Source: Akebia trifoliata (lineage: Eukaryota; Streptophyta; Magnoliopsida; Ranunculales; Lardizabalaceae). Taken from it: 64,000 bases of DNA. The notes below the pieces were generated by a model. That model saw only the letters and a list, made by a program, of their open reading frames with translations, was not told the origin of the DNA and searched no databases. Shown here piece by piece: positions 33,090-43,420 of this stretch (its first letter is position 1; each line of letters begins with the position of its first letter). The DNA lies in the NCBI GenBank assembly GCA_017979445.1, contig CM030710.1, positions 13,378,248-13,442,247 of the forward strand. The letters run 5' to 3'. Both the position numbers and the translations under genes were made by a program.

Positions 33090-33424
33090 GATGTCCCTCT
33101 TTGGTAGAGGGTTGAAGCAAACTAGATTGAAAATCTATTTTGGTAGATAGTGCGATATCCGAATGCCTAAGCTAGTGACAGTTCATTTTGCAGTTTGATT
33201 TAGCAATTCGTTAGGGCGTTCGGATCCTTGAGCGTAAAATTCTCCTCGAACTAAAAATTATCAGGTCCTCGAGCGCGAGCTCTCACTAGCAGTGTCAAAT
33301 CCTTGAATTTTAGAAAATTCTTCTTGACTAATGGAACAAATGTGCACGTTTGTATTTAAATTTTGAGATAAATCTCATGTGGTCTGAGTAAAAATTGAGC
33401 ATAATTTCAGTATAAACTGTGCAA

Positions 33425-34440
33425 AATCTGAGATAACACTCGGTGGAAACTGAGCAAAATCCGAGATAACCCTTGGCAGCATCTAAGCAAAATCCAAGAA
33501 AATCCTTAGCGGCATCTGAGCAAAATCCAAAAAAACCCTTGGCGACAATTGAGAAAAATTTGAGATAACCCTCAACGACATCTGAGCAAAATCTGAGATA
33601 CCCTTGGCAGCATCTGAGAAAAATCCAAGAAAACCCTTGGCAGCAACTGAGCAAAATCTGAGATAACCCTCGACGGCATCTGAGCAAAATTTGAGATAAC
33701 CCTCGATGGCAACTGAGCAAAATCTAAGATAACCCTCGATTGCATTTGAGCAAAATCCGAGATAACCCTCGGTGACATCTGAGCAAAATCCAAGAAGACC
33801 CTTGGCGGCAACTAAGTAAAATCCGAGATAACCCTCAACGGAAACTGAGCAAAATCCGAGATAACCCTCGACGACATCTGAGAAAAATCCAAGAAAATTC
33901 TTGGTGGCATCTGAGCAAAATCCGAGATAACCCTCGGCGACATCTGAGCAAAATCCGAGATAACCCTCGGTGGCAATTGAGCAAAATTCGAGATAACCCT
34001 TGGCGGCATCTGAGAAAAATCCAAGAAAACCCTTGGCGACATCTGAGTAAAATTCGAGATAACCCTCAGCAGTATCTGAGCAAAATCCAAGAAAACCCTT
34101 GGCAGCAACTGAGCAAAATTCGAGATAACCCTCGATGGCAACTGGGCAAAATCTGAGAAAAACATCGGCGGCATCTGAGCAAAGTCCCAGAAAATCCTTT
34201 GGCGGCATCTGAGCAAAATCCGAGATAACCCTCGGCGGCATCTAAGCAAAATCCAAGAAAATCCTTGGTGACATCTGAGCAAAATTCGAGATAACCTTTT
34301 GCGGCATCTGAACAAAATTCGAGATAACCCTCGACGGTAATAGAGCAAAATTCAAGATAACCCTCGGCGGCATCCGAGCATAATTCTGAGAAAACTTTCG
34401 GTAGTATCTAAGCATAATTCCGAGAAAACCCTCGGCAGCA
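33425..34440 (-). repeat. 33-base minisatellite, copy E, about 30 units
   Basis: Consensus pieces are ATCTGAGCAAAATCCGAGA, TAACCCTCGGCGGC. Unit length is 33, exactly 11 codons, so long reading frames appear on the minus strand in more than one phase without coding meaning. The last units (34380-34440) resemble the copy D version (CATAATTCCGAGAAAACCC). Confidence 0.92.
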
Positions 34441-34449
34441 TATGACTAA

Positions 34450-34620
34450 GTAAAACTGGGAAGAAATGAATGAATCTGGGAAAGAATGATTGAATCTAGG
34501 AATGAATAGATCTGGAAAAGAATGATTGAAAATGAAATTTGAAAAGAATGATTGAATTTGAGAATGAATAGATCTGGGAAAGAATGATTGAATTTGGGAA
34601 AGAAAGAATGCCCTATCTCC
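34450..34620 (-). repeat. Short interspersed repeats, copy E
   Basis: Imperfect units GAATGATTGAATCTGGGAAA and GAATGAATAGATCTGG. It is the inverted counterpart of 30180-30345. Confidence 0.7.
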
Positions 34621-35209
34621 TATTCTAGGTGAAAGGGTAATGAGTTAATCTTTGGGTAAAACCAAATATGAGATCATAAACGCTTTTGTTTGAACCTCAA
34701 AGTCTTTCAAAATTTTATGAATATTAACTTTTTTTGAACCTCAAGGGTTTTCAAAAAAAAATTACTATCAAGTGGGTAACCTTAAATTTGGGGTTCCTAT
34801 TATCCTTTAGGATTAACATTGATCAAGTTTGAGAACAAAATGTGTCTAGTTTGACAAGAAACATTGTATTGAACACATTTCGTAAAAAAATTCCCCTAGT
34901 ATAAGGGGAAAACTACATATCAAAGAAGAAAGAAAGTGCCCCTTGTATGAAGGTTTGAAATATGTGATTACCACAAGTGCAATAAAGATTCAACTTTTAA
35001 TTTTGACTTTTTATATTGAAGATTTTGAGTCAGGCTCAAGAAAAAATGAAATATTTCTTTCCAGATTCATTGTAGAATCCACCATTTTCCCTCTTGGTTT
35101 ACTTGGAGAAGTAGAAAATTTTTAGATCAATCATAGACGATGCTCGTGACTTTTGAGTCTTTATTTCGTTTAAGCTGGGTACTGAAACTTGGTTATTCAA
35201 ACTTCTGAT

Positions 35210-35560
35210 GTTTCGGCTCGAACCGTCTTTTAGCTTTTCAACTCTATAGAGATTTTCTTCTATTTTTCTTTGTTGCTTTAACTTTTACATAGATTGTCCT
35301 TTCAAATTTTCAAACTAGCAAGCATGCTCTAGCTTTTGCCTAGATCGCCTTTTCAGATTTTTGATCTAGAGAGTTTTTTTCTTTTTTCTTTGCTTTGATT
35401 GTTGCCAAGACCGTCCTTTCGGATTTTCAACCTTGCGAGCTTGCCTTAATTTTTAATTAAGTCACCCTTTTGGGTTTTCAACTTAACAGGCTATTTTTTC
35501 TTTACTCTAATTGTTGCCAAGACCGTCCTTTCAGATTTTCAACTTAGTAGGCTCTTTATT
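35210..35560 (-). repeat. Degenerate ~75-base repeats, copy E
   Basis: Units such as TTGCCAAGACCGTCCTTTC, GATTTTCAACCTTGCGAGC and GCCTAGATCGCCTTTTCAGA. They are homologous to the repeat blocks in the other three derivatives. Confidence 0.7.
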
Positions 35561-36064
35561 TTTTTCTCTTCCCTTTTGAACTTCTAGAGTTACTATATGA
35601 TCATGATTTGCTACCTTCCTTGAATTTTTCACATGGTACTTAGGAGGACTTTCATGGGTACGCTTAGGACTGGGCATAAAAAAATGAATTTTGAGGTTCA
35701 AAAACCCGAATGCCCCTTGTGTGGTAATTTCTCTTAAATTTTCTCTTTTCCTTTGAATTTTCTTTCCCATTTTGACAATATTTCTTTTTTGAATTTTATT
35801 TGTGGGGGAATTTTTTTTTTGACGTGGTCGGACCTAAAGTAACTTCTTAGGATGCCTACGTACCTCAGAATTTTGGGATCAGACCAAAACGTAGTTCGAA
35901 TTTTTCCCTCCCCTAGGTTAGGTGATCAGACTGAGAAAGAAAAAGGTATTATTTTTTTTAAAAGGTTGCAAAGGGCTGAGAATGGAGATATTGAACTGGA
36001 TAGCAGGAAAATTGCTTCGAGCAAAGTTGACCTCCTTAAATGTAGTACCGCTTGGTCTAGTTAA

Positions 36065-36780
36065 GGTTGGTTGGTTTTAGTAGTTCAATTCTATCATGAT
36101 CTTGAAGTCTGACGACTTTTCCAAGAATATTTTCTTTGATGATGAATGGACCTCCCTAATTTGGTTTGAACTTCCCTCTGAGGTCAAAGATAGGTGCTCG
36201 ATTCTCTTTGAGTACCAAATCCCTGACTTGTAAGTGACGAGCTATGACCTTCTTATCAAATGTGAGAGTGATTCTTCTTTAATAAGTTTGCACGTGGCAT
36301 AGAACTCTAAGCTATTTTCTTCAATCAAATTTAGTTCTTCGTACCCATGACGGACCCAATCTACTTCTGGCAATTAACTTTCCAACAAGACCCTGAGAGA
36401 CAGGATTTCCATTTTAACTGGCAAAACTGCTTTTATATCATATGCTAGAGAGTAAGGAATAGCTCCAGTGGAAGACTGCATTGAAGTATGATGTGCCCCT
36501 AGTATGAATGGTAACTTCTCTAACTAATCCCGATGTGATTGACATATTTTATTGATGATTATTTTGAGATATTTTATTGGCTGCTTCAACTTTTCCATTA
36601 ATCTGAGGACGGTAAAGAGATGATGCCAGATCTTAAACTTTGAACATAGAGTAATAATCTCGGCTTTGAAGTGTGACCCGTTATCAGATATCAATTTCAA
36701 AGGTATCCTATATTGACCTATGATAGATGCAGTGAGGACAATATTGATACGTTTTGTAACATCTTCTTTGATCTTGTTGG
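36065..36780 (-). pseudogene. Integrase remnant of Tat/Ogre type, copy E
   Basis: On the minus strand a frame from about 36780 reads VTKRINIVLTASIIGQYRIP, then LISDNGSHFKAEI (second catalytic Asp) and CSKFKIWHH. One frame shift later it reads YRPQINGKVEAANK, the conserved segment that carries the catalytic Glu in this lineage. After several stops the C-terminal part appears as FDKKVIARHLQVRDLVLKE, then RGKFKPN and GGPFIIKENILGKVVRL. The first Asp and the zinc-binding N terminus are missing, as the sequence jumps directly to the start of reverse transcriptase. This remnant identifies the family as Ty3/gypsy, Tat/Ogre branch. Confidence 0.82.
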
Positions 36781-36794
36781 TGTTTTTATTTCAT

Positions 36795-36930
36795 CGAGCG
36801 AGTATCTATTTCATGTCGGACAACACCCAAGCTTGCACCTAACATATCCTCATCAGACCACATGAGCAAGTCTTTTGAAAATTTTGAGTAAATTCGTTAT
36901 CCCCTCGTGTTCTTCTAGGGATATAATGGT
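36795..36930 (-). pseudogene. Reverse transcriptase N-terminal remnant, copy E
   Basis: On the minus strand, two overlapping frames read EEHEGITNLLKIFKRL and DLLMWSDEDMLGASLGVV. This is the same segment kept at 20228-20320 and 24610-24700, here with Trp preserved (MWSDEDM). It stops within about 30 codons of the motif and the integrase remnant follows, so the palm domain and RNase H are deleted. Confidence 0.62.
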
Positions 36931-37389
36931 TTCTATTTGAATTATTTTTCAAGGTCAATGACCTTTACTTTCCGATTAAAAGTTGTTGAGCCCGACCCTT
37001 ATCTTCTTGTTTAAGAAAAAAATATATCTTTGAAGCTAGATTAATTGTTAATTCATTAATGCGCTTGAGGTATTCAAAATTTTCATTTATTCAAATGGGG
37101 CGACAGACGTCATTCTAGACTTGGCAAATGAACTCGACTCAACAAGGAAAGAGTAGACTCGATCTAAAGAGAACATGACATTGATGAATTGATAAAAAAA
37201 TTGGACTCAAGGTAAACCACATAACTCATGAAAACTCAAGACAACTACCCACAACGGACTTGATTAGGATTGAGGACTGGGACATTGCTTACAATCGACA
37301 TGCTTGAGGCACGGTGATCTTCAAGGAATAATTATGTAATTTTGAAAAATTTTGAGGTCATTTCTGACGATTCATTTGATGTTGATGTT

Positions 37390-39165
37390 CATTCTAACTG
37401 ACCGGACTACTGACCCTAACAAAACGGTGAACGATTGAGCTTAGGTACAATGATAACCCCATAAAAAATGAATTCCAGTGTTACCCCCTTGATAGTATTT
37501 TAATAAATCCTGGGATTTTATTGAATTTGTACACCAATCCATTAAACAATCCATTCATGTAATTCTATTGCAGTCTTGAAAATTATTAACAAATAATGTT
37601 TTCAAACTTTCACAAATCTGATTATTTTTTGTAATCATTTTCATTTTAGTAAAACATATTTTAGTAATTTTTCAAGGTCCATACAAAAATAGATTTTTTA
37701 TAAAAATCTTTTTTTTCTTTAGAAAAATAATATTTTAAAAAATTTTCAAGATCCATGTAAACCATTTTTCCTTGAAAAAATAGATCTTTTGTAAGTCATT
37801 TTTCCTTCATTTTATTTTCTTTTAGAAAATATTTTTTCTCTAAAAAATATTTTTTTATTTGGAAAGTATTTTTTTCTCTGGAAAATATTTTTCATTTGGA
37901 AAACATTCTTTTAAAATGGATTGAGACCCAAATTAGAAAAGAGTTTGAATTCCATTTTGATTTAAATTGCCAGGCCCATCATGATCATTGGATCGAGATG
38001 GACTGGGTCATTATGAATCATTGTCAAGTTTTTTTTTAAATGGACTCTTTATTGGGTTGGTGCACCCAGTAATACAATAATTTAGAATCAAGTTTAAACA
38101 AAAAGATTGCTCCTTGAGGACAAAATCGTACTTTCCTGATCTTATCATTTGTAAGGTCCATTTTCAACAAGCAACCCAGGAACACCCACGATAAGTTCGA
38201 ATCGTGACCTATAGGGAGGCTTCTAGAATCTAGGTTCACTACGTGCAATGTAATTTATCTGGCCACCTTTGCCCAAGTGTACCTATATACCTCTCGATAC
38301 GTGGTGACTTGGTTTGATATACCGTATAGGTGATAATCTAAGACCCCAACCCACTTCTATGAAGTCAAAAGTAGCTAGTTTAATACCCAGTTGAGAGGTG
38401 GCACACAATGCTGAACAAGAGCCTTCTTAAATACCTCTCATTTAGAATAGACATAGTCTATCTCCCTCGTACAGTAGGGTACAGCGAGGAAGGATCTTGC
38501 TTAGGCACTGATTTTGACCTAGAAGTGCAATTGGTGAACTTGGATTACCTTCGATATACCGTATAGGTACGAGTATAGGGTTGTAGCTTTCATAAATGGT
38601 TTAGCATCCCACGAGGGGACCGACCACGTACTAGTACTACGTTGCCAATCGAGACATGTGACTGTGTGGTTTATAATAGGTCAAAGGCTCAGGTTGCTCT
38701 AGCTTGGGTGTATCGATATACCTTTTAGAGTCACCTGATCAAACAGTACTGATGCTTTAGTTTTAGTTTTCATGAATGATGTCGCATCTCCGAAGAAACC
38801 GGGCCATGCACTAGTGCCACGTTGACTATATGGGACTTGTAAACGTGTAAAACGATAAATATGTTAGTGGCACACAAACAAGGGTGGGGTGTGCCCGGGG
38901 CCTTTTTCAAACAAATGGGTCCATGGGCCTTATCATATCATTACAACGTGGGTATCACATGAATATTATTCAAAACAAATACCAATCCAATCACATCATT
39001 AAGATAAAAAATAAGCACATCAAACATATATCAAGATCATGGCAATATTAGATTGGCGTTCAACACAATGACTAATAATCAGATTCGATCGTTTGAACAA
39101 GCATGCAATTCTTAGTCCAAACCAAATTTTTTTTATGGTCCAATCAAGGGTTATTTTAGGTGACC
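37390..39165 (-). other. Leader and ORF1-flanking sequence of copy E
   Basis: Positions 37390-37570 match the gag/ORF1 spacer of element 1 (1780-1960). Positions 37680-37920 are AT-rich, like 3300-3480. The leader block is at 38175-38930, and homology to element 1 continues to GGTGACC at about 39160 (4690 in element 1). ORF1 itself is absent. No gene. Confidence 0.7.
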
Positions 39166-39172
39166 CTACACA

Positions 39173-40424
39173 TGTGGTGTCCCGTCAAATGCTAACATAA
39201 ATCCCAAGGCCACTTCGAGGCACTAGGTAGTGCCTCAAAATTTTGACATGGTCTCCTCTATTTATGTTAGCGTTACACGGAACTCAAACCTGTATATAAA
39301 ACTGTAGATACAAGAATAATAGTGGAAGACTAATTACATCTAACATGTAAATAGATCAGAGTGCAGAATTTTAGCAATATACATGATTACAAAAATTTAA
39401 CCTCACTCTAATTCAACCCTAACACTCAACTTCAAAATATGTATACACCTGGACGAAACTGACTACAAAAAAGGGTATGGCCCAAGTGCTCATCGTGCAA
39501 CAAATTCTATTCGTCGATCTGACCATTGTTACTCACCCTTTCCTTCCTATTTTTTTAGCTTCAGCGCCTGCCTCCGTAACTGCAAGTGCTGAAGCTAAAA
39601 AAATAGGAAGGAAAGGGTGAGTAATAATGGTTACCCAGTAGGTCTACAAACAATTCCTACTAATAACCTCACCTAATGTGATCGAATAATCATACTGCAT
39701 CGTTTCAAAACATGCAAGTTTTACAATTGAAACTACGATTAACTGGTACATACGGCCAGGGATAAGCAACTAAACAGTTTAAAAGTTACACATAATATCA
39801 ATCATCTATACTTATTATACATTTGTCCTTTTATGCAACTACAGTTGATCACATTGAAATAATAGACATGCTTTACAATTTATACTTCGAAATATAACAA
39901 CAGATAGATAATACAAGTGGTGGAGTAATGGAATTTGAGTGTTGGGATTCACGAGTGGATCGGTCCCAGTCGGGACATGATATTACTACGTAAATCTGTC
40001 TTTTAGTTCCTGATTTTATTACTGGTCGTGTCTACCACGCTTGCAAGACCATTTATCCGGCTCAGGCTGGCTGTTTGACGTGATCGTAAGTAATGGGTCT
40101 CTTTTCGATATGTCAAAACCTTTGACTACTACTAGATTGTTAGTGATCACTGATCAATCATCTTTGTCTATGCCTATCAGGCATGCATGTGATTTCCAAA
40201 TGACACTCCACTCGTATACGACCACCTTTACAATACACGTTTACTGGTAAAGATAAGAAATGAATGGACCCGGATTCCAGTTGTGACTCCACTCTCATAT
40301 GCGTCCCATACCACGTATGAGTTTGGTGGTCCCTACCGTACATCCCAGGATAGTGCACCCCTTCGGATGATGTGACGCACTATCCCTTCAGTAATTTACA
40401 GATCCTTTAACACCTCACAAAATA

Positions 40425-40456
<32 letters not shown>

Positions 40457-41180
40457 ATTTTCATTTAAAACAAAAGAGAATTTAACAGAACAGAGTTGAA
40501 AATGGATATCCAGTTCCTACCATGCAACTGTGGCCACCCGGTCTAAAAATAAATAACAGTACTCAGCACACGCGCTAACATAATCGTAAATAAACATGCA
40601 ACCCTTTCATTAATAACCTGGATATCCCTTCACCAACCTACACACAACATACAATATAAAATGCAGACATCACCCATCGGGTGTGACTCTGACATTTTAC
40701 CGATTCATCCCTTTTCCATTCTCTCGACAATCTCATTTTTTATCTTTTCAAATGACACCATTCATTTTCAATCTTTCAAAGTTATTTTTGAGTTTTCAAT
40801 TAAAATCATCAAGGTTTATTCAAAACGAGGTCCCGTGATGCACGGTACCTAAGCTGGTCAAAATGGTAAAAGCTGGTGAAAATTTAGCTAAGTGTTAAAA
40901 ACTCAATTTTTCAAAGTTCTCGAAATTGAAAATGGGTTTTACGAAATGAAAGTCTCGATCACGAGATTTGACACCAAATAATTTTTGCAATCTAATTCAA
41001 AGTAATGCGAAAGTTATTATATTTTGAAAATCTATCGAAAAAGTCAAAATTTATGTTTTGTTATTGAAACCAAAATTCGGATTTTGATCATTTGAGATTT
41101 GGATCTTGAAACCATTCCCATTGTTCCGAAATGGGGGGTAAAACATTAATTTTATTAAAGAACTTAAAGTTAATGAAGGA
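39173..41180 (-). mobile_element. Truncated LTR F of the ~3 kb LTR family
   Basis: On the minus strand it ends ...GGGACACCACA at 39173. It is homologous to the 3' two thirds of the LTRs at 49713-52825 and 55815-59008, and its far end (40900-41180) also resembles 46800-47140. No primer-binding site lies left of 39173, so it is a 3' LTR with flanking copy E sequence; ACACA (39168-39172) is the candidate target site. It is broken at about 41180, where a plus-strand LTR begins. Confidence 0.75.
40430..40454. repeat. (AT)n microsatellite in LTR F
   Basis: About 12 AT repeats at the same LTR position as the longer (AT)n at 57693-57730. The LTR at 49713-52825 has only AATATATAAAT there. Confidence 0.85.
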
Positions 41181-42081
41181 AGAGGTCTCTTAGACTAGTT
41201 AGTGATCACTATTAGTCTACAGTTATCAATTGGTAGGCCTCACCATAAGGTGAACTCTTTGGGTTCTTAGCCAACGACCAGCCTGAACTGGATAAATAGT
41301 CACAAAACTGTGGTATGCCGATTGGCCACATAATCAAATTCTAATGATAACATTCCATATCGAAGGTTAAGTTTGGAATATTAATTACTATGCCAAGGCC
41401 ATTGTATCGGCATGTTCCTCTGCTCTCTTACCGACTACATCACCGTATTTTTATTATGTATTTTCTTTATTTTATGATGTAATAGATGCTTTCCACTTGC
41501 AAATGTATATGTTACTTTAAATAATAGAAATGATAGACTGAAGTTATTTACACTTGTTTATTAAGTATGTTTAGACATTTATCATATGATACATTATGAA
41601 AACCTATATTATTTAACTGTTCAGTTTGATTACTCGTGTATGTATGACTCATTGTTTAAACGGCATTCATCCTGTTGAGTAACATTCCCTTATTACTCAC
41701 CCTATTCTTTCTCTTTTAAAAGCTTTAGCTTTTGCAGAGCCTGCCTATGAGGAGTCTTTGAGGAGGTTCTAGTATAAGGCTCTGTCATGGATCTACAACC
41801 ACGCCAGCTTGAGGATTAGTTTAGTGGTTTAGCGGGTATGTTGTAATGTATTTTTTGGGACTTTATGTATATATTTTGAAAGATTATATTTAGGAAATGA
41901 TTATGATGTTCTGGATTCAACGAACTTAATTGATGATGATTAGCTTTCATTTTACGCTGATTTGAGATTATCTAATATAACTTCCATTGTGTATGTTCTT
42001 TTTTATAATATTGTTTGTTATGATTGTTCTATCTAGTTGTGTGAATCATAGGGATTCGTGTTGGGATTTCGGGACGTGACA
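41181..42081 (+). mobile_element. Element H 5' LTR, last ~900 bases
   Basis: Homologous to 47776-48710 (shared AGTTAGTGATCAC, TAAGGTGAACTCT, GCTTTTGCA.AGCCTGCCTA stretches). It ends GGGACGTGACA at 42081, three bases before the primer site. The first ~2 kb of the LTR are gone. Confidence 0.78.
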
Positions 42082-42084
42082 ACT

Positions 42085-42096
42085 TGGTATCAAAGC
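42085..42096 (+). promoter_or_regulatory. Element H primer-binding site, tRNA-iMet
   Basis: TGGTATCAAAGC, one base different from the classical TGGTATCAGAGC complement of initiator tRNA-Met. It sits three bases after the LTR end. Confidence 0.8.
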
Positions 42097-42649
42097 TCAA
42101 TATTAGTTCAAAATGGGATGAGAACTCTTCTATGTCTAAAGGTCTGTTAGAGTCTAAATTGGAAGAAGAATTAGTTACAATAGGAAATTCCTTAAGAATA
42201 TTAAGTACGAGATAGTGGTCATTTGAGGAATTAATGGATTAAGCAAAATTAAAAAAAATACATTTGGTTACATGAATGTTTGAAGTATAATTAGTACTCT
42301 ATCTAGATTTTGAAGAAAAGCTTCTTGGTTTTGGAATATTTGCAAAGATCATTTAAATTGTAGATCTTATAAGCTGGCAGACATCGATTAGACATTTTCA
42401 TTATTTACCCCCTTAGGAAGCTATCAGATTGGGTAGAACTTTTAAAGATTATACATTTGTGGAAAATTTTAATATGGGATAAATGCACTACCTAAATAAT
42501 TATTGGAATATTTTGATCAATTAGCTTATGAGGGTTATTGAATTTTTAAATTAGGTGAAATGAAAGGACATAAGAATTCATCAGGACCTATGATAAGGAG
42601 TTGAATTTGTAGGAAAGATCTACCTGAGTCAAGGAAAATTATAGAGATA

Positions 42650-43420
42650 GAACTTTTGATGGAAGCAATCTCCAAATTATCCCAAGATCAAGCTTGTATG
42701 GAAAAGAAACAATCAGAAATGTTTGAAGCCCAAGTGATGATGATGGGTCAATTAACAAAAAGATTAGAGTGGATGTCAGAGATATTCAATCATCATTTGA
42801 AGGATAAATCCCAAAATGGTCAAGAAGTAAATCCCCCACAACATGGAATACTATGAAAAGAACTAGAAATAGTACAACCCCCGTATCAAGGTCCAAAGGA
42901 AGGAATACAATCAGAATCCAACAAGAGACAAATGATTATAAAATTTGGAAATTCACGAAAAAAGCAATCATGCATAAGAAGCGAAACTATAGAACTACCA
43001 AGTCAAGAGATTGAAGAGTTTTGTAAGAAACAATAGAGTATATTAGCAAATCAGTTAAAAAAAAGTTGTTCTATTTCGTGAATGTGGTGAGTTGGGGCAT
43101 AAAAGACACCAATGTTCTAATCAACTGAAACCGATTAAGGATGCGTGGCTTAATAAGATGTTAGACAAGTCGATTGAGGAAACTATGAGGCCATAAGATT
43201 TTAGTAAGGCTAATAGTGTACTCCTACCACCCCAAAGAGACATGACTAATGATCGAAAGTGAAAAAGTGTGCAAGAGTCAACACAATTACAAGAAGTACC
43301 AATAACTCAAAAGGAAAAGAAGCATGTTAGATGCTATGAATGTAAAGAACTAGGGCATCTCAGGAGAGATTGTTCTAAGACACCACAAATGACCAAGGAT
43401 ATATCATGAGCTAAGGCTAA
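42650..43420 (+). pseudogene. Element H gag remnant with two zinc knuckles
   Basis: An open stretch at 42656-42856 reads a helical, coiled-coil-like segment with MFEAQVMMMGQLTKRLE and NHHLKDKSQ, also present in the element at 53297-53536. After frame breaks, a first knuckle at about 43080-43115 reads ECGELGHKRHQC with its first Cys lost. PIKDAWLNKMLD follows, then at 43328-43370 an intact CX2CX4HX4C knuckle, CYECKELGHLRRDC. Zinc knuckles bind element RNA. The N-terminal capsid part is not recognisable. Stops in all frames make this non-functional. Confidence 0.7.

Larger units (their letters stand above)
31492..39172 (-). mobile_element. Ogre-like copy E with internal deletions
   Basis: On the minus strand, from right: leader (about 39165 to 37390, containing the leader block at 38175-38930), a join where ORF1 and gag are missing, a reverse-transcriptase start remnant (36795-36930), an integrase remnant (36065-36780), 3' sequence, degenerate repeats (35210-35560), short repeats (34450-34620), the 33-base minisatellite (33425-34440), the conserved tail, and the 3' LTR (31492-33089). 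Its 5' LTR is not seen because another LTR begins at 39173. The integrase remnant gives the clearest evidence that this family is Tat/Ogre-like. Confidence 0.82.

Noticed and set aside
33328..34348. Long overlapping minus-strand frames encoding an 11-residue repeat protein
   Set aside because: They follow entirely from a 33-base minisatellite that is open in several phases; no start context, no non-repeat domain, and the homologous array in copy D is in the same non-coding position.
30357..34440. Regularly spaced short repeats resembling a CRISPR array
   Set aside because: Units are head to tail without unique spacers, no cas genes, and the context is a plant retrotransposon.
35852..36064. 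70-codon plus-strand frame
   Set aside because: Antisense to the 3' non-coding/integrase-end region of copy E.
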